From positions 310,001 to 374,000 of the forward strand of contig NZ_JBPUSJ010000001.1 in NCBI RefSeq assembly GCF_051851475.1: a stretch of DNA of 64,000 nt, read 5' to 3'. The position numbers were made by a program, and so were the translations under genes. The stretch comes from Carboxylicivirga taeanensis. GTDB taxonomy: Bacteria; Bacteroidota; Bacteroidia; Bacteroidales; Marinilabiliaceae. Below, one piece after another: positions 16,244 through 25,882 of the stretch (its first letter is position 1; each line of letters opens with the position of its first letter). The notes beneath the pieces were generated by a model. That model was not told where the DNA came from, ran no database searches, and saw nothing but the letters and a program-made list of their open reading frames with translations.

Positions 16244-17542
16244 TTACTTCTTTTTAATGCCAAACTCAGGGTCAACTTTAATGAGTTTTACCATCACAAA
16301 GCTAGGAATTGTACAGATAATCACCCACACAAAGAAATGCTGATAACCAATCAGTTCCTGTATCCATCCCGAGACCATCCCCGGCAGCATCATGCCCAAA
16401 GCCATTAGTCCGGTACAGAAAGCAAAGTGAGCCGTTTTATGCTCGCCTTCCGACACATAAATCTGGTACAACATATAAGCGGTAAAACCAAAGCCATACC
16501 CAAACTGCTCAATGGCCACCGAAACACTAACCAAAACAAAGGATTCGGGCAGGGCGTATGATAGATAAATATACACCAGATTAGGCAGGTTAATGGCAAT
16601 AACCATGGGCCACAACCAGTATTTTAAGCCCTTTTTTGAAGCCACCAAACCGCCGAGAATACCACCAATTGTCAGGAAAATAACACCTATAGTTCCATAC
16701 ACAATTCCTACTTGACTGGTGCTTAGGCCCAAACCGCCTACTTCTCGGGCATCCAGTAAAAAGGGTGAAGCCATTTTTACCAACTGCGATTCCCCGAGAC
16801 GGTAAAACAAAAGCATCCCCATGATTACCCAGATATCTTTTTTGGCGAAAAACGTTACAAAGGTTTGGCGAAAATCACTCAATACCTCACTCACACTCTT
16901 TACTTCTTTATCCTGATCCTCTGGCGGATGAGGCAGCGCAAATTTATGATAAAGGGCAAAAACTAAGAACAAGCCAGTAATTGCATAAAATGTTAATGAC
17001 CAAGCCATTGGAATACTCACCTCTTCACTGCCAAACAGCTTTATTGTTTCGAGCTGACCAGCCAGATACACCAATAAACCTTGTCCGGTAATCATTGATA
17101 AGCGATAGAAGGTACTGCGTATACCAATAAAATAGGCTTGTTTGCTCTCATCCATGCCAAACATGTAAAAACCGTCGGCCGCAATATCGTGGGTGGCCGA
17201 ACTAAAAGCCAGCAACCAAAAGAAAGCCAATGTTGACTGAAAAAAGAAACTGGTTGGAATAGTAAATGCCACGCCTGCTAAGCCGGCACCAATCAAGAGC
17301 TGCATCGTTACAATCCACCAGCGCTTGCTTTTCAGCGTATCCACAATAGGACTCCAAAATGGTTTAATTACCCAAGGCAAGTACAACCAAGAGGTATACA
17401 ATGCAATGTCTGTGTTGGAAATTCCCAACCTTTTGTACATGATAACAGCCAGTGTCATCACCACCACATAAGGAATACCTTCGGCGAAATACAAAGTGGG
17501 CACCCAGGCCCAGGGAGATGTCTTTTTTTGTTTCATATTCAT
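16244..17542 (-). CDS. AmpG-like MFS transporter (probable muropeptide permease)
   Basis: A 432-residue major facilitator with about twelve hydrophobic helices. The start (WVPTLYFAEGIPYVVV and WLYLPWVIKPFWSPIVD) closely follows AmpG, the inner-membrane permease for GlcNAc-anhydroMurNAc muropeptides, and the related SLC33 acetyl-CoA transporters. It lies between SpoIID and NagX-like genes, and the murK/murQ pair is in the same locus, which supports a cell-wall substrate. A different amphipathic sugar substrate remains possible. ATG at 17542 is used; a second ATG two codons on is equally good. Confidence 0.82.
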   Translation of the reverse strand: MNMKQKKTSPWAWVPTLYFAEGIPYVVVMTLAVIMYKRLGISNTDIALYTSWLYLPWVIKPFWSPIVDTLKSKRWWIVTMQLLIGAGLAGVAFTIPTSFFFQSTLAFFWLLAFSSATHDIAADGFYMFGMDESKQAYFIGIRSTFYRLSMITGQGLLVYLAGQLETIKLFGSEEVSIPMAWSLTFYAITGLFLVFALYHKFALPHPPEDQDKEVKSVSEVLSDFRQTFVTFFAKKDIWVIMGMLLFYRLGESQLVKMASPFLLDAREVGGLGLSTSQVGIVYGTIGVIFLTIGGILGGLVASKKGLKYWLWPMVIAINLPNLVYIYLSYALPESFVLVSVSVAIEQFGYGFGFTAYMLYQIYVSEGEHKTAHFAFCTGLMALGMMLPGMVSGWIQELIGYQHFFVWVIICTIPSFVMVKLIKVDPEFGIKKK

Positions 17543-17721
17543 TTAAGTGCTTGGTGCAATGTGCACGGTGCATATTTTATTTTGTAAATCAGGGCCCAGC
17601 CTCCAAAGCAAAACGTCCTTGGCTTCGGGATCTTGAGTTGTGGCATTTAGGTTTGACGAACATACGCTGCTTAACTTTACTCGTCTCACACGATGCTACC
17701 ACAACTCACCCCAACTTATGC

Positions 17722-19053
17722 CTAATACCTTCTTTTCAGCTCTGCTCCTCTGAAATAGTGCATGAGAATAGCATTGTAATCATGACCTTTGGCTCCCATT
17801 ACGGCCGCTCCAATCTGACACAGCCCAACGCCATGGCCCCATCCGGCACCTTTTAACACAAACGCTGTTGTGCCATTTTCATTGTGCTTTTGAACAATAA
17901 AGGCCGAGCTGTAGAGGTGCGACTCCGACAGAGCTTTGCGGATCTCCAGCTCTTTACCGATGGTCAGGGTCTTTTTATCGCCAACAATTTTCAATTTGAT
18001 TAATCGGCCCGAATCGCCCCGCTCAACAGGAATCAGGTCCTGAATCAATCCAAAGTCGATCCCGGTCCGTTTTTTAACAAGCTCGCTCACTTCGGTCTGG
18101 GTATACTTGACTTCCCAGCGGTAGAAGTCGTTGGTTTCCTGGTCATAGTCGTTCAGTACCTGACACAGTACCTCCTTATCTGTTGTATTACAATAGGCAT
18201 CTGGTAACCCCAACATCCAACTCTCCGCATTTTCTTCAACCTTTAAGTCGAGGCTGAATCCTTTCGGATCTATATCATTATCAGGAAATGCCTGCAAGTA
18301 AGGGTGATTCACCGGCTCCCATACATTTTCAAATTTCTCAACCATACCCCCACAGCACTTCGAGAAACGCGCATCACAGATGGCCTCGCCATTCATCAAC
18401 ACCTCTCCCCAGGTGGCCCGCACAGCCTTTTCAACCTCATCTGTAGTGGTTCGAGTTATCCCCTGATAGCGCTGACAGTGATCATCGGCGCATACATCAA
18501 AATTTAGATGATCTTCGCGATCGTACCACTTAATAAACTCCTCATTGGTCTCATGCACGGACTGGTAATCGTCCACGTCAGCCTGCAGGCTTTTGTTTTT
18601 CTCAATTTGAGCCAACAGCCAGCTTCTGGAGATAACAGCATGTGCCTTGAGTAATTCCAGAGACGATGTGGCGCTCATCTCCGATGAGATAACACTCATC
18701 AGGTAATCTTCTACCGGTAATACGTTTACGGCAGTAATTTTTCCATTTTCGAGCAGCAACTTCAAGCCACCTTTAAAAGACTGGTCTTCATCGCGTTCCC
18801 AATGAAAATTAATTCCAATCGTTACCTTATGCAAGGTGAAGTACGCTTCGCTCTTCAGCGGTTCTATGGCAGCACCCGATTGTAGGTTTATCTCATCTTT
18901 CCCATCGCTGATGGTGATACCACCTTGTGTTTTACTGGCTGTATATTTTCCTGTTAGGGTAATTCCCCCAGCAGTTTTGAACTGGCCATGTAACGTAAAT
19001 TCAATGGTTTCTTTAAACTGAATACCAACCTGTATTACCGGTATCTTTTCCAT
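17722..19053 (-). CDS. SpoIID/LytB-domain protein (putative lytic transglycosylase)
   Basis: A 443-residue protein with a SpoIID domain, which in Bacillus cleaves glycan strands lacking stem peptides. Visible signatures are SVISSEMSATSSLELLKAHAV (the Glu at residue 125 aligns with the SpoIID catalytic Glu), DARFSKCCGG and the C-terminal GAGWGHGVGLCQIGA. No signal peptide or lipobox precedes it, and no better upstream start is present, so it appears cytoplasmic, which is odd for a cell-wall hydrolase. It fits a pathway that degrades material imported by the adjacent AmpG-like permease; this is inference. Confidence 0.82.
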   Translation of the reverse strand: MEKIPVIQVGIQFKETIEFTLHGQFKTAGGITLTGKYTASKTQGGITISDGKDEINLQSGAAIEPLKSEAYFTLHKVTIGINFHWERDEDQSFKGGLKLLLENGKITAVNVLPVEDYLMSVISSEMSATSSLELLKAHAVISRSWLLAQIEKNKSLQADVDDYQSVHETNEEFIKWYDREDHLNFDVCADDHCQRYQGITRTTTDEVEKAVRATWGEVLMNGEAICDARFSKCCGGMVEKFENVWEPVNHPYLQAFPDNDIDPKGFSLDLKVEENAESWMLGLPDAYCNTTDKEVLCQVLNDYDQETNDFYRWEVKYTQTEVSELVKKRTGIDFGLIQDLIPVERGDSGRLIKLKIVGDKKTLTIGKELEIRKALSESHLYSSAFIVQKHNENGTTAFVLKGAGWGHGVGLCQIGAAVMGAKGHDYNAILMHYFRGAELKRRY

Positions 19054-19209
19054 GATTTTTTCTTTTGAGCTCGAAGACCGTGGTCCGGAGTTCGAAGTGA
19101 TTTTATTAACTAATTATTGTCTTTTTAGAACATCAATAGGTGAAAATTGAAGCCGCACTCTGCGCACAAGCTCCCCTTAACCACTAATCATTGGGTAGTT
19201 AATCAGTGA

Positions 19210-20115
19210 TTAATTCAATTTCTTTTCGAAGCGCCAAAACACCCGTTGCACTCTTGCATTGGCATGCCAGCTATAAAAATCGATGGGTCCCACCCAGGGA
19301 ATTACCGAATGGCTGAGTCCCATCTCCTTCATGTCATTGAGGCAACGCTTTAACAGGATGGCTCCCATTCCTTTACCGCGCAAATCGGGATGCGTTCCCA
19401 TTGGGCCAAACCAGCCGGTTCCTTTGTTATTGGCATTATGCGCCGAAAAGGCTTTAACTTGCCCGTTCATCAGCGCAATGTGTATGGAGGGCTGCTCATC
19501 CTTAAAGGCCATTTCTACTTCGTTGGTCCACAGCAACCATTCGTCCTTAATAAAATCCAGAACAGCCTGCTTGTCAGACGGTTTCGCCCGACGCACTTCC
19601 ACTCCTTCGCGTTGCAATTCGTCTTCGCGCTGCTGCATATTCCAATTTTGATTTAAATCGACCAGCAGATTAGAGGTGTCGCCAAAGCGCTCAAAGCCGC
19701 GTCGCATGGCCCAGCATAGGGCGGGCGTATAGCGGGGATCAATCCCCGGCATAAAATAGTTTAGCGGTACATCATAGATACGCACCACATCAGCCTCCTT
19801 TTGTCTGAATAGCTCTTCCAATTGCTTATACATGGCCGTTGCGATGCCCTTGCGCCGATAGCTTTCATCAACAGCCATCAGTTTAATATAGGCATAATTC
19901 ACCCCACGAATCAGGCGCATAACGCCCTGCATAAATCCAATGATCCTATCTCCATCGCGGCAAACTAATGTAGCTTCGGGCATCCAATGCGGATCGCCCT
20001 CCAGCTTTTCCGTCAATATGGCCTCAGTGATGCTATCGTACTCCCAGTTGCTATTTAAGAACCTGGAGACTTCTGCACAATCGGCAGATTGGTATAATGA
20101 AAGCGGATAATTCAT
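19210..20115 (-). CDS. GNAT acetyltransferase with two tandem domains
   Basis: A 301-residue cytoplasmic protein with two GNAT folds. The acetyl-CoA pyrophosphate loop is seen as RRKGIA near residue 86 in the first half and LRGKGMG near residue 245 in the second. The acceptor cannot be predicted. It lies 50 bp downstream of the DUF4922 gene and upstream of SpoIID, all on one strand. An amino sugar or muropeptide amine acceptor would match the locus. Confidence 0.8.
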   Translation of the reverse strand: MNYPLSLYQSADCAEVSRFLNSNWEYDSITEAILTEKLEGDPHWMPEATLVCRDGDRIIGFMQGVMRLIRGVNYAYIKLMAVDESYRRKGIATAMYKQLEELFRQKEADVVRIYDVPLNYFMPGIDPRYTPALCWAMRRGFERFGDTSNLLVDLNQNWNMQQREDELQREGVEVRRAKPSDKQAVLDFIKDEWLLWTNEVEMAFKDEQPSIHIALMNGQVKAFSAHNANNKGTGWFGPMGTHPDLRGKGMGAILLKRCLNDMKEMGLSHSVIPWVGPIDFYSWHANARVQRVFWRFEKKLN

Positions 20116-20165
20116 AAAGATAGATTTTGATGAGCCAATGGATAAAATAGCTGTTTAAGGGATGA

Positions 20166-21110
20166 TTATCCCTGTTCAATAATTTGATTGATGACGGCCA
20201 GACATTGCTCTTCACTCATGCACACCTGCTTTAATATCTCTGCAACGTCTTCGGCGCTAATCTTTCCAAAATCTTCGGGACGCGGGGTAATAAACACACC
20301 GCCCATATCAACCGATGCCGGACTGATGAGAATTTGCTCGTCCCCTTCGGCAAAATAGCAGGCAGGGCGATGCAAAATACGCGGAAATACATGCACCACG
20401 TACTGTTCCTCTTCATAGCCAGCCAAAATATTGAGCATGGGCTCTACCTCCTCAGCCTGCTTTGTCCATAAAGCCTTGTGCAATTGGGCAAATAGCTGTT
20501 CAATGGCCGCTGCATTAGCACTTCGGAAGGTAATAATACCCCGGTTATAGCCTTGCCAGTTAAATACGTCCACACCTCCCGAAGTAACAATTAATTTTGC
20601 ATAGTCGCCGCTTCTAAAATCCTCCTCAATGGGCATAAATCCTTTAATACCCGCCTGAAAATGAAAATGATCGGGAGCAGACGCCCCACACTTAGGGCCG
20701 TTGTAAAACAGTGTAAAATCATTCAACTCCTTAGCTAATTCAAGCATGGAAGGAAAATAAGGCGCAATGAGCTGAAGGGTATGCTCCTTATGCGGAATAG
20801 TCAGGTGTTCCGTGAAAATTGGGAACGGATTTATGAGTACCGTATAATCGCCGTAGTCAACCCCTTCCTGCTCGGCCGGACGGTTTTTTTCGCATAGAAA
20901 GCAGGGCCGCTCCTGAATGGACTTGGTGTCGACCTTAGCGGCCGATGAACGCATGCGCTCGGGATTAAACTGAACTTTAACTTCGCTGCCGCCTGCGAGC
21001 ACAACGCTTTTAGTCTTCACCTTTTGCAGGCCGGCGTAATTATTTGAGGCCAGACTCCAATTACGGAGCTGGCCTTCAATTAGTGTTTTGGTTTTGAGAG
21101 AAGTAGACAT
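20166..21110 (-). CDS. DUF4922 protein, GalT/HIT-superfamily nucleotidyltransferase-like
   Basis: A 314-residue cytoplasmic protein. Three features tie it to the GalT/Apa2 branch of the HIT superfamily: a zinc-type CxxC at C70-C73 (RPCFLCEKNRP), the NPFPIFTEHLTIP strand, and an active-site HxHxQ at H148-H150-Q152 (PDHFHFQ). Enzymes of this branch transfer a nucleotide through a His-linked intermediate, for instance to a sugar 1-phosphate or phosphate. The actual reaction is not known. It is next to a GT2 glycosyltransferase gene (58 bp upstream) in the salvage locus, so an activated sugar made here and used by the GT2 is a testable idea. Confidence 0.78.
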   Translation of the reverse strand: MSTSLKTKTLIEGQLRNWSLASNNYAGLQKVKTKSVVLAGGSEVKVQFNPERMRSSAAKVDTKSIQERPCFLCEKNRPAEQEGVDYGDYTVLINPFPIFTEHLTIPHKEHTLQLIAPYFPSMLELAKELNDFTLFYNGPKCGASAPDHFHFQAGIKGFMPIEEDFRSGDYAKLIVTSGGVDVFNWQGYNRGIITFRSANAAAIEQLFAQLHKALWTKQAEEVEPMLNILAGYEEEQYVVHVFPRILHRPACYFAEGDEQILISPASVDMGGVFITPRPEDFGKISAEDVAEILKQVCMSEEQCLAVINQIIEQG

Positions 21111-21168
21111 TATTCACTTAAATTTATTCGTCAGCGGCCCCCTGCAATAGAGAGCCACCGACTACTAA

Positions 21169-22626
21169 CTACTTACTATTTTCAACAAATTGCAAACGCG
21201 CTTTCAGCTCCATGGTACGAATCTTATCCTTGTAGAAGTTGTGCGCATTCATTTTGCCAATATCTAATGAGGCATCCGAGTTATCGTCCCAACGGCGACA
21301 CAGGTATAAAGGATCGTAAATGCGTCCAATCTGATACTCGCGGCTAATATTTAATCCCAATGCATAATCTTCACCGTAGCTGGTATTAGGAACTTTTACA
21401 TCGCGCAGCACTGGCGTATAGAAAGCACGCGGCGCTCCCAATCCATTAATACGCAAGGCATTGTTTCGTCCGTTATCGGGCGTCCACTCCTTATGGTCAA
21501 TTAAGCCTGGAGGAATTTCTTCCAGCTTAAAATTAACCATCTGATAGCTACCCACTACCATGGCACAGTTTTGCTCATAGAAAGCTGTCACAATGCGCTC
21601 AATAACTGTTTCGTCAATGTATAAATCATCACTATCGAGCTGAATGGCAAACTTACCACAACGCTCATCGGCCACTGCCACATTCCAGCAGCCCCCAATA
21701 CCCAGGTCATCACGTTCCGGGATGATGTGAATCAGTCGCTCATCATTGAACGAGCGAATAATTTCGCTGGTTTTATCGGTCGAATGGTTATCAACAATAA
21801 TGAGATTGAAGGCAACATTGGTTTTCTGCTTTAACACCGACTCAATCGCATCACCAATGGTTTTTTCGCGGTTACGCACAGGAATAACCACAGACGCTTC
21901 AACCGGAAAATTCCCCTCATCGAAAGTAATTTGCTTAAACTCTGGCTTGAGGTAGGCCCCAATGGCCTTAAGGTGAGCCGTACAGGCCTGCTCCATCTCA
22001 ATTTGCGGCGCTCTGTTACGCGGATCGACGTAATCGAACATTTTTTCGCCTGACAAACGGGTATCCAGCTCCACCTCAGTGTAAAGCAGTTCGGGTAAAT
22101 GCATCAGCTCATGCTTTTGCGACACGCGCAAACGCAAATCATACAATGCGGCATGCTGATAGTTGGCATCCATTGCTTCCACCGCCTCTTTAAGGGCAGT
22201 TGCCTTATACAGCAGTAAAGAACCGAAGTTAAAATCGTCGCGTAAACTACCCGCCTGATACTCAATAACAGGATGCGCCACCAGCTGTCCATTCTTTTTC
22301 TCATAATAGTCAGCATAGACCATGCCTGCTCCGGCATCATCGCAACACCTCATCATGCGCTCCATGGCATTCAGGCCAATATTAAGCGACATTGTTTTTG
22401 TATAAACAGCTACATAATCACCATTTATTTCCGGCATCAATTGCTTCCAGGTGTTGGTGGCACCTAAACCACCTTCTGCCACCACTACAGTAACACCTTC
22501 AATTGAAACGGCTTCTCTGGCTACAACAATAATCGTTGAGCATCCTGCTTCCTGAAACGCCCTGATTGAAGGCATTAACTCTTCCTTATTGGCATAAGGT
22601 AGAATACATGTCGTTTTTTTACCCAT
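21169..22626 (-). CDS. Glycosyltransferase family 2, tandem domains
   Basis: A 485-residue protein with two GT-A-like halves. The C-terminal half (about 235-485) is a clear GT2: ASVVIPVRNREKTIGDAIES, VDNHSTDKTSEI and the metal-binding LDSDD. The N-terminal half (about 1-205) has the same topology (CILPYANKEEL, NTWKQL, VYADYYEKKNG) but a less canonical DxD. No membrane helices are seen. The donor and acceptor are unknown. It is 17 bp downstream of the amidase gene and upstream of the GalT-like gene, so it is co-transcribed with both. Confidence 0.82.
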   Translation of the reverse strand: MGKKTTCILPYANKEELMPSIRAFQEAGCSTIIVVAREAVSIEGVTVVVAEGGLGATNTWKQLMPEINGDYVAVYTKTMSLNIGLNAMERMMRCCDDAGAGMVYADYYEKKNGQLVAHPVIEYQAGSLRDDFNFGSLLLYKATALKEAVEAMDANYQHAALYDLRLRVSQKHELMHLPELLYTEVELDTRLSGEKMFDYVDPRNRAPQIEMEQACTAHLKAIGAYLKPEFKQITFDEGNFPVEASVVIPVRNREKTIGDAIESVLKQKTNVAFNLIIVDNHSTDKTSEIIRSFNDERLIHIIPERDDLGIGGCWNVAVADERCGKFAIQLDSDDLYIDETVIERIVTAFYEQNCAMVVGSYQMVNFKLEEIPPGLIDHKEWTPDNGRNNALRINGLGAPRAFYTPVLRDVKVPNTSYGEDYALGLNISREYQIGRIYDPLYLCRRWDDNSDASLDIGKMNAHNFYKDKIRTMELKARLQFVENSK

Positions 22627-22643
22627 TGTATTTTGATTTAGTC

Positions 22644-25600
22644 TTATTGCTTATTATAAAAAAATTCTAATATCTGTTTCATTAAGCGCTCACGCTCTGC
22701 CTCACCCATAATGGTTTCAAAAGGAAAGCCAAGAATAACAGTCTTGTATTGGCCATTATAAAGTGTGGCGGCGCTAGCGTTGTTTTCTTTATAGCGCATG
22801 GCTGTGATGGCATTGATGCCAATGGGCTCAATGGCATCTGGTGCTTCCACGGCATAATATGCATCTTGCAAGGCGGTGTTGAAGACCAACTGCCCCTTCA
22901 AAAAGGCATCAGCATAATCTGTGCAGTAAACACTTCCGTTGCGAGCAGCATGATTTGTTCGCCACTTAAAGCGGAGTACATCAGCCGCAAAATCTTTGGC
23001 CACCGTATCTTTGGTAAGGTGAATGTCGGAACCTACATATGCCCCACTCATAAACAGATGCTGGCCCCTGCTGGTCAGTTCCTTTACCTTCGCCATAAGA
23101 GCAGGCGTATAAATCTGGTATTTAACAGTTTCACCATTGGCTGATGACGTTGTTTTTTCTTCTCCCAAAATAATGTCCACCGCCTGGTAAGCCAAAGCAT
23201 CATAAATTTCGCTCTCAAATACTTCATCACTCACCGATACAAATGAATAGCCGGCTTTCAGAATTGCTTGCCCATGAACAATGACATTATCGAAGGTATT
23301 GCCTTTTATCTTTTTGGTTTCGTCGGTGCCATAACTGGCGCCCCAACCCGGACTGTCATCATCGAGCCATGGCGATTGCGGATCAAAGTCGTACTGAGGG
23401 CCGGTGTAGCCATACTCGAACCTGTCGGGCACCCCCATGTCGTCCCACCCGGCCACGCCAGCAAAGGTTTCGCTCTGAACAAACGCCGGTGCACTAATCC
23501 GGTCAAAAGCATTTACAACTAATACCTTCTCAGCCCGCTTATTGGCTAATCCTACTGAGAGGACCTCTCCCGGGAAACTTTCCCCACCTTCATTAATCGC
23601 CGTCACCTTATAGCTAACCACCTGTCCTTTCGGCAGCTTAGGTAAATCATAATAAGGTTCCTGCACAAGTGTTCCGTTATCGAATCCACCGTTGTCAATA
23701 CGACGGTACACCTTGTATTTGGTTGGCACGGCCGATGCTTCCAGAGAATCAACAACAGGCAACCAACTGAGGCGGTAACCTTTCCGGTTTTCGGTAATGG
23801 CCATATGACTTACCGGCAATGGTTGTACCACATACGGACGTCCTTCCTGATTAGCCAGGTATTTCAACATTCCTTTATAGATAGCCCGGCTTACATCGAA
23901 GCGAAAATGAGGGTCGAGCCCATAGCGCATGTCGGCCAGGTTCTGATGCGACAACAGCTCAAGCAACATGGTAGGCACATTGGGTCGCCACGCTTCAGAA
24001 TACTGACGATCCCACATGCCACGTCGGGTCCATTCTGCATTGTGTTTAATACAGATATCATCAACAATTTGTGTTTGAATGATATCCGTTAAATCCCTGC
24101 TGGCCAGTTTTGACTGCCCCTGTGGAAAAAAACCGCTGTCGCGCTGCGAACTATATATTCCTAACGTTCCAATAACTGAGTCGTTCGGGGTAACACCGGC
24201 ATCGGTATGAAACGCAAAAGCCAAATCGATGGGAATCCCCAAGCCTTGCGTTCCCCTATCTTTAGTTGGCCCATTTGGCTGCCCCATCAGGTAACTCACC
24301 CATTCGCCCCTGCTTTGATAATCGTCGTTATAATCATTTTTACTCTCATTCAGGCTATACACCAAAGTGTCGGGCATACCTGCATACTGCAACCAATAAC
24401 GGGCTGCCTCCATGTAGCGGGGCCTGTTTGAAGTTTTCCATTCAAACTGCTCGGGATTGACTTTTTCTACATCCGCTGCCTGCTGCTTTCCGTTGTTTAG
24501 GGACCATTGATTGGGCATCAGCTCATCGGCAGGACGACGGGCCACATTGCCCATGCCACCGCCTAAACGAACAGCATCTATCGAGATTTGCCCCGCTCCT
24601 TGCACTTCAACAACTGCTTGCTGGCTTGCATCAAAACGAAACGTACCCAAATATGCCCAGGTATCACCTCCCATGGACTGATTCAACCAGAAGCTGGTAA
24701 CACCGCCACTATGGTGTACCTTGTATTCAACCGACTCACTATTGCCCTGATTGCGCTTGTAGGCAACATAAACAGCATAGTCGCCCGCTTCGGGCACATC
24801 GGCTTTAAACGTCGCTACCTTCCCGTTCGCATCCTGAAACAGGAGCGAACTGCCCATCAAAAAAGGATTGTCCCCGGGAAATAAGGTATCTTTATTAACA
24901 AACCCACGCTCGGTGGTATAGGTCAGTTTTTTATTAAGATGAACTTTTGATTGAGCGGCCACATAGTCATTATCAATAATTACCTCATGACTATTAAAAC
25001 ACCTCTCACGAGGCATAAACACATTACACCCGGCATTTTCGAGCATCGGAACCAAATAGGGAAGCACATACATCATTGCCGACAAATCTTCCACAGAACC
25101 ATATAAGCGTGCACGCTGCCACTCCCAACGGTCGAGCTTAGACTCGTAATACCAGCCATGACTGTGCCATAGTGCGATATGATTACCACTTAAGCCTTTT
25201 AAGTATGCTTCTGTACCACTTTGAGTGATATACCTGTTTAAAGCACCTTTCCTGGCCACCCGTGAGGTATCTACTGCTATTCTGGCCCGATAAACATTTG
25301 GTATTAAATCCTGCAGAGTATATCCATTACTAAACACTTGCACCCCGTAGCCTTCAACATCTCCGGTATGGCAAGCTTTCAGACTACTGGTAAAACGTTC
25401 TACTAAATCTTCGCGCCAAGGCAGATAGGATAGCGGCTTATTAAAATAGTAAAAAACAAGCGGTTCTGAAACTTGTATTACAACTGAGTCTAACTTAACA
25501 GTCCCCAAATGGCCCCAACTACCAATTGGGTTACTCCATTTTTGCAAGGATTCCTGAAGGCAGACCGGCACATCGGATGCATTGATATCCTGACCAAAGG

Positions 25601-25664
25601 CTGCCGTTGGGCTCCAGTTCAACACAATGCCTAAAATGATAATTTTTAAAAACTTGTTCATCAT
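22644..25664 (-). CDS. Secreted N-acetylmuramoyl-L-alanine amidase-like protein with golvesin-type domain
   Basis: A 1006-residue secreted protein. The ATG at 25664 gives a good signal peptide (KIIILGIVLNWSPTAAFG), an AGGAA-type binding site and a -7/-33 promoter just upstream, so the 22 codons before it are excluded. The amidase_3 fold is split: metal-ligand candidates are H167/H169 (ALWHSHGW), E192, H486 (AFAFHTDAG) and catalytic E569 (MLLELLSH). A golvesin C-terminal-like beta-sandwich (about 268-370) is inserted, a fibronectin-type domain lies at about 630-715, and a further alpha/beta domain follows. Databases often label such proteins xanthan lyase. Cleavage of stem peptides from peptidoglycan is the likely role. 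Confidence 0.8.
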   Translation of the reverse strand: MMNKFLKIIILGIVLNWSPTAAFGQDINASDVPVCLQESLQKWSNPIGSWGHLGTVKLDSVVIQVSEPLVFYYFNKPLSYLPWREDLVERFTSSLKACHTGDVEGYGVQVFSNGYTLQDLIPNVYRARIAVDTSRVARKGALNRYITQSGTEAYLKGLSGNHIALWHSHGWYYESKLDRWEWQRARLYGSVEDLSAMMYVLPYLVPMLENAGCNVFMPRERCFNSHEVIIDNDYVAAQSKVHLNKKLTYTTERGFVNKDTLFPGDNPFLMGSSLLFQDANGKVATFKADVPEAGDYAVYVAYKRNQGNSESVEYKVHHSGGVTSFWLNQSMGGDTWAYLGTFRFDASQQAVVEVQGAGQISIDAVRLGGGMGNVARRPADELMPNQWSLNNGKQQAADVEKVNPEQFEWKTSNRPRYMEAARYWLQYAGMPDTLVYSLNESKNDYNDDYQSRGEWVSYLMGQPNGPTKDRGTQGLGIPIDLAFAFHTDAGVTPNDSVIGTLGIYSSQRDSGFFPQGQSKLASRDLTDIIQTQIVDDICIKHNAEWTRRGMWDRQYSEAWRPNVPTMLLELLSHQNLADMRYGLDPHFRFDVSRAIYKGMLKYLANQEGRPYVVQPLPVSHMAITENRKGYRLSWLPVVDSLEASAVPTKYKVYRRIDNGGFDNGTLVQEPYYDLPKLPKGQVVSYKVTAINEGGESFPGEVLSVGLANKRAEKVLVVNAFDRISAPAFVQSETFAGVAGWDDMGVPDRFEYGYTGPQYDFDPQSPWLDDDSPGWGASYGTDETKKIKGNTFDNVIVHGQAILKAGYSFVSVSDEVFESEIYDALAYQAVDIILGEEKTTSSANGETVKYQIYTPALMAKVKELTSRGQHLFMSGAYVGSDIHLTKDTVAKDFAADVLRFKWRTNHAARNGSVYCTDYADAFLKGQLVFNTALQDAYYAVEAPDAIEPIGINAITAMRYKENNASAATLYNGQYKTVILGFPFETIMGEAERERLMKQILEFFYNKQ

Positions 25665-25685
25665 CACTATTCCTGTTTGACGAAC

Positions 25686-25716
25686 CAAAATTAGGAAGTT
25701 TTTTCTAAGATTCAAA
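25686..25716 (-). promoter_or_regulatory. Promoter of the seven-gene salvage operon
   Basis: On the minus strand, TTTG (25716-25713), a 19-bp spacer and TAATTTTG (25693-25686) form a full Bacteroidota promoter. The ATG at 25664 follows about 20 bp later. Confidence 0.7.
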
Positions 25717-25744
25717 TTCTTGTCATACATCTTACGTGTTATTC

Positions 25745-25775
25745 TTGATTTCTGTCTATTTTATTTATACATTTG
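25745..25775 (+). promoter_or_regulatory. Promoter of murK-murQ
   Basis: TTG at 25745-25747 and TACATTTG at 25768-25775 are spaced by 20 bp, giving a leader of about 100 nt before the kinase start. It is back-to-back with the amidase operon promoter. Confidence 0.6.
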
Positions 25776-25882
25776 CAATGTATTCAGTCAACAAGCAACA
25801 ATTACACAAGCAATAAATCGAAATATAATTGTTAATACTGGACATAAAAGCAAACTTATAATACATATCACATTGATACAAT

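Noticed and set aside
17635..17707. Inverted repeat GAGTTGTGG / CCACAACTC between the SpoIID and AmpG-like genes
   Set aside because: The loop is almost 50 bases with no T-run; it is probably chance or a weak processing site, not enough to annotate.
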